The notes beneath the pieces are model-generated. The model searched no databases and had not been told where the DNA came from. It worked only from the letters and a program-made list of their open reading frames with translations. From Treponema sp. (lineage in GTDB: Bacteria; Spirochaetota; Spirochaetia; Treponematales; Breznakiellaceae): DNA of 8,634 nt. Numbering within the stretch: the first letter of the stretch is position 1; every line of letters starts with the position of its first letter. This document shows positions 5,254 through 8,634 of the stretch, piece after piece. The stretch covers positions 1-8,634 of the forward strand of contig WQRN01000056.1 in the NCBI GenBank assembly GCA_009786715.1. The letters are read 5' to 3'. The translations under genes and the position numbers were made by a program.

Positions 5254-8200
5254 TTGAAAAACCTGTATGGCGTTACTCCCTGGGGCCGCTGGTTTATTGA
5301 TGTTCTAGACAGCTACCAGATGGGAGAACGCCTTGAACGCGGAAGGCGTTACGCTAATGCCGGGAAAGTGTTATCTCTTGAATTAAAAGAAGGCAAGGCT
5401 GTTGCGAAAGTTGAAGGAAACTACAGTCCTTTTTACAAAGTGATAATCAGTTTTCCTCCGCTTGCGGAAGCGGAAAAAGTTTATAAATTGATAGAAAAAG
5501 ATCCGCAGCTTATGGCTCGAATTGCCGCAGGCGAACTGCCGGAAACATTTTTAGAAAAATTAAAAAAAGACGGTATTAATCTTATCCCTCGCCGGTGGCG
5601 CGAAATGAAAAGATCCTGCACATGCCCGGATCACGGCGATCCATGCAAACATATGGCGGCTCTTTATTATATAATAGCAGGAGAAATTGACGCGAATCCC
5701 CATATACTTTTCCGCCTGCGAGGGATGGATCTTTCAAGCCGGTTTGGAAAGGCGGTTGTTCACAAAATCGCGCCGCCATTTACTGTAACATTTTCAAAAG
5801 AACAGGAAACAGAAAAAACAAACTTAAACAATCAATTGGAGTTTGAAGAAATTCCATACTGCGGAGAACTTATAACTTCGCTTTTGCCGCCGGAGCCGCC
5901 TTTTTGCAAAAGAGATTTTTCAGCAGTTATGGCGGAATTTTACCATCGCTGCGCAAGCGTTAGAGAATGGGAATCCGCCCTTGATGACGATGACTCTCTT
6001 GAACAGACAGAACATGATTTTTCGCGTTCTGTATGGACCGTTCATTGCCCCAACCTTGTCCCCGGCGTAGAGCCGTCTCTTCTTGCGCAAGATATTAATG
6101 GCATAAAAAAGCGTTATACGCTTTATCAGGCATTTAAATACTTTGTGCGGTTTTCATCTGAAGATGGGACAGCTTCTTATAGTTTTCTTTTTTATTTATT
6201 TAAATTTTTAAACCTTGTATGTTCATCTGGCGCATTCATTCCCTATGTTGTGAATAACGAAGATGATACTTTAAAAATTATCTGGCGGCCCTTTGAAAAC
6301 TTGCCGCCTGTTTCCAAAATGTTAAATCTTATCGCGCAGCGAGAATGCGAAATGCTTTCATCTTCTCATGTTTTAAAAATTAATTTTTCCAAAAAGCAGG
6401 TAAACACTTCCGGAAAGCAAACTGTAAGCGGCAGAAGCGTTGTTGATATATTGAGCTCCTCTTTCTTAAGCGAATGGGTAAGAAACAGATTTATGCTAAT
6501 TCGCAACGACTTTAGCCGCAACGATTTTCACAGAGGAAATTACAACAAACAGGGGAACGAGGAATACAAACAGCTTTTAAATTTGTTTTACCTGGGGATG
6601 TTTATTGATGTTTCGACGCCTGCAAAAAGATCTCTTCCCATTGCAATAGACCGCTGGCTTTCAGTTCTTCATATTAATTTTTCCGCATATCATTATGCAA
6701 TAAATATTAAAGATTTATCCGCGCGCGGTGATGGCGGCGCGAATGTAATGAATTTTGCAATGTCTATGGATGTTATTACAGACGAAGAAACATCAGAGCA
6801 ATCCTCTGGTGTAAAAAAGACACCGCTTTCAAAAATCCGCGATCTAGATATACTGAAGGCGCCTATCGCTCTTTCTAATTATCTCCCAGAAATAAAAGAG
6901 CTTTTTACAAATCAAAAAATTATATTATCAGAAACGTGTCTTGTTTCATTTCTTGACACTGCTTCATCTCTGCTTACACGCCTTGGTATGACAGTTAACC
7001 TTCCTAAAGCGCTTGCAAGGGAACTAAGACCCCGCCTTGTAATTAAAGCGAAAAACGAAGGCGGCGCATCATTGGTCAGCTATCTGGATTTGGATGCCCT
7101 GCAGGAATTTGAATGGCAGGTTGCAATCGGCGATGAAGTGATGACTGTGCAGGAATTTGAAAAACTGGTTAGGTTGAAACAGGCGATGGTACGCTTTAAA
7201 GACGGTTTTGTCAAAATGCAAGCGGAAGAATTATCGCGTTTATTAAAGAGGGCAAAAACTTCCGTTCCGAACGCAAATGATTTTCTTAAAGCGCATTTTA
7301 CAGGCGACAGTGTTCTTGCTTTTAACGAAAGAGAAACAATTAATAAAATTTTTATAGAGCATAATTATCCGATTCCTGCATCGCTTAACGCAAGTTTACG
7401 CCCTTATCAAATAAGAGGTTATAACTGGATTTGTTCGCTCTTACTTTCAGGTTTTGGCTGTATACTCGCAGATGACATGGGTCTTGGAAAAACAATTCAA
7501 TCAATCACGGCGATTTTACGTTTAAAAGAAGAAAAGCTGCTGAATAAAAAAACAGAGGGACACCACGGATGCCTTGTTGTAGCTCCGGCTGCGCTTTTAA
7601 ATAACTGGGAAAAAGAGTTCAGCCGGTTTGCCCCTTCATTGATTGTTACGCGCTATCACGGCAGCGAGCGCCGATTTGACAAAAAGAGCGATGTATTCCT
7701 TACAACTTACCAAACAACAGTGCGAGACGCGGAAAAATTAAAGAAAATGACATTTTCGCTGCTGCTTGTAGACGAAGCTCATTTAATGAAAAACACGCAA
7801 ACGCGCATTTCGCGAACGGTAAAAAACCTCCGCTCTGTTTATCGTCTGGCTCTTTCGGGAACGCCTGTAGAAAACCGCCTTGAAGACTTACGCTCTCTTT
7901 TCGATTTTATACTGCCGGGTTATCTTGGAGACGCAAAAACTTTTAAAGATCAATACCGACATCCAATAGAAGTTGAACGAAACCGCGAAAAGGCTGAAGC
8001 CCTGCAAAAGATCACCTCACCTTTTCTTTTACGGCGGCTTAAAACAGATAAAAATATTATTAAAGACCTGCCGGAAAAAATCGTAACAAATGAATACGCC
8101 GTTCTGGAAAAAGAACAAGCCGCGCTGTATAAATCCGTTGTCGCGGAATCTATGAAAAAATCAAAAGAGATGGATCCTAAAGAACGATCTTCGTTGATTT

Positions 8201-8634
8201 TCTATCTGCTTACATCGCTAAAACAAATTTGTAATCATCCGCGCGTTTACGACAAAGAAAGCCCTGCAACGGCTGAACTTTCCGGTAAAGCTCAGTTACT
8301 TGTCACTCTGCTTCAGGAAATATTGGCAAACAAAGAGAAAACTCTGGTCTTTAGCCAGTATGTGGAAACTCTCGACTGCCTTGATAAAATCATCAAAAAA
8401 GAACTGGGAGAAGCTGCGTTGATTTACCACGGCGGTTTAAGCCAGGAAAAAAGAGCGGAAACAATTAACAAGTTTCAAAATGATCCCGCCGCGCGGATAT
8501 TGCTAATCAGTTTAAAAGCCGGCGGACTTGGTTTGAACCTGACTGCCGCAAGCCGGGTGATTCATTACGATTTGTGGTACAACCCCGCTGTTGAAAATCA
8601 GGCGACAGACCGCGCGTTCCGCATCGGGCAAAAG
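5254..8634 (+). CDS. SWIM zinc finger-SNF2 family ATPase, 3' end missing
   Basis: An open frame of 1127 codons without interruption, running off the right edge. From TTG 5254 the N-terminus reads LYGVTPWGRWFIDVL, typical of bacterial SWIM proteins, followed by the zinc finger CxC-x6-CxH (Cys122, Cys124, Cys131, His133). Residues about 160-700 carry no motif I recognise and may include a bacterial SNF2-associated region. The SNF2 motor begins at LRPYQ (715-719) and has motif I DDMGLGKT (Lys746), Ia VVAPAALLNNW (about 775), II DEAH (840-843), III SGTPVEN (868-874), IV TLVFSQY (1030-1036), V ISLKAGGLGLNL (from 1085) and VI ATDRAFRIGQ (Arg1120, Arg1123). All motor motifs are intact, and only a short C-terminal tail should be missing. 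It is a predicted cytoplasmic dsDNA translocase or remodeller, probably in DNA repair or transcription; the exact role is unknown. It starts immediately after the deacetylase stop, implying translational coupling. Confidence 0.93.
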   Translation, partial: MKNLYGVTPWGRWFIDVLDSYQMGERLERGRRYANAGKVLSLELKEGKAVAKVEGNYSPFYKVIISFPPLAEAEKVYKLIEKDPQLMARIAAGELPETFLEKLKKDGINLIPRRWREMKRSCTCPDHGDPCKHMAALYYIIAGEIDANPHILFRLRGMDLSSRFGKAVVHKIAPPFTVTFSKEQETEKTNLNNQLEFEEIPYCGELITSLLPPEPPFCKRDFSAVMAEFYHRCASVREWESALDDDDSLEQTEHDFSRSVWTVHCPNLVPGVEPSLLAQDINGIKKRYTLYQAFKYFVRFSSEDGTASYSFLFYLFKFLNLVCSSGAFIPYVVNNEDDTLKIIWRPFENLPPVSKMLNLIAQRECEMLSSSHVLKINFSKKQVNTSGKQTVSGRSVVDILSSSFLSEWVRNRFMLIRNDFSRNDFHRGNYNKQGNEEYKQLLNLFYLGMFIDVSTPAKRSLPIAIDRWLSVLHINFSAYHYAINIKDLSARGDGGANVMNFAMSMDVITDEETSEQSSGVKKTPLSKIRDLDILKAPIALSNYLPEIKELFTNQKIILSETCLVSFLDTASSLLTRLGMTVNLPKALARELRPRLVIKAKNEGGASLVSYLDLDALQEFEWQVAIGDEVMTVQEFEKLVRLKQAMVRFKDGFVKMQAEELSRLLKRAKTSVPNANDFLKAHFTGDSVLAFNERETINKIFIEHNYPIPASLNASLRPYQIRGYNWICSLLLSGFGCILADDMGLGKTIQSITAILRLKEEKLLNKKTEGHHGCLVVAPAALLNNWEKEFSRFAPSLIVTRYHGSERRFDKKSDVFLTTYQTTVRDAEKLKKMTFSLLLVDEAHLMKNTQTRISRTVKNLRSVYRLALSGTPVENRLEDLRSLFDFILPGYLGDAKTFKDQYRHPIEVERNREKAEALQKITSPFLLRRLKTDKNIIKDLPEKIVTNEYAVLEKEQAALYKSVVAESMKKSKEMDPKERSSLIFYLLTSLKQICNHPRVYDKESPATAELSGKAQLLVTLLQEILANKEKTLVFSQYVETLDCLDKIIKKELGEAALIYHGGLSQEKRAETINKFQNDPAARILLISLKAGGLGLNLTAASRVIHYDLWYNPAVENQATDRAFRIGQK

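Noticed and set aside
5582..5779. Minus-strand 65-codon open frame
   Set aside because: It is antisense to the SWIM zinc-finger coding region of an uninterrupted long gene and has no supporting signals.

Overview
The window reads as a chromosomal stretch of a Gram-negative-type bacterium with an outer or periplasmic compartment, most plausibly a spirochaete of the Treponema group. That placement is an inference. It rests on the AT-leaning coding with purine-rich Shine-Dalgarno sites, a loose lipobox (IGGC), a CreD-type envelope protein, and an AAA_14/DUF4143 ATPase of a kind common in Treponema and Bacteroidetes. No rRNA or marker gene is present to fix the taxonomy.

Layout, left to right. 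(1) Positions 1-8 hold the first codons of a minus-strand gene that runs off the left edge, preceded by a perfect AGGAGG. (2) A divergent intergenic region with a small GC-rich hairpin leads into a plus-strand pair: a CreD-family inner-membrane protein (best start 251) and, 7 bp after its stop, an exported alpha/beta hydrolase with a complete Ser-Asp-His set. (3) An AT-rich stretch holds a 67-residue two-helix membrane protein with its own promoter. (4) Convergent to it, on the minus strand, lies a 438-residue AAA_14-DUF4143 ATPase. (5) Between that ATPase and the next gene sits an array of four 24-bp dyad repeats with an exact 33-bp period, spanning from one divergent promoter to the other. 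(6) Rightward from the array run a lipoprotein CE4/NodB polysaccharide deacetylase and, directly after its stop codon, a long SWIM zinc finger-SNF2 ATPase that is open at the right edge after 1127 codons.

How the genes work together. creD and the hydrolase form an envelope-related operon. The deacetylase is also envelope-directed, but it appears translationally coupled to a cytoplasmic DNA-translocase-type protein, an odd pairing. The repeat array is the most unusual structure in the window. It overlaps the -35 of the ATPase promoter and ends 3 bp before the -35 of the deacetylase promoter, so it looks like a multi-site operator controlling both directions. Two genes, and perhaps a third, have no usable Shine-Dalgarno sequence but carry a -10 box 6-7 bp before the ATG, which suggests leaderless transcripts.
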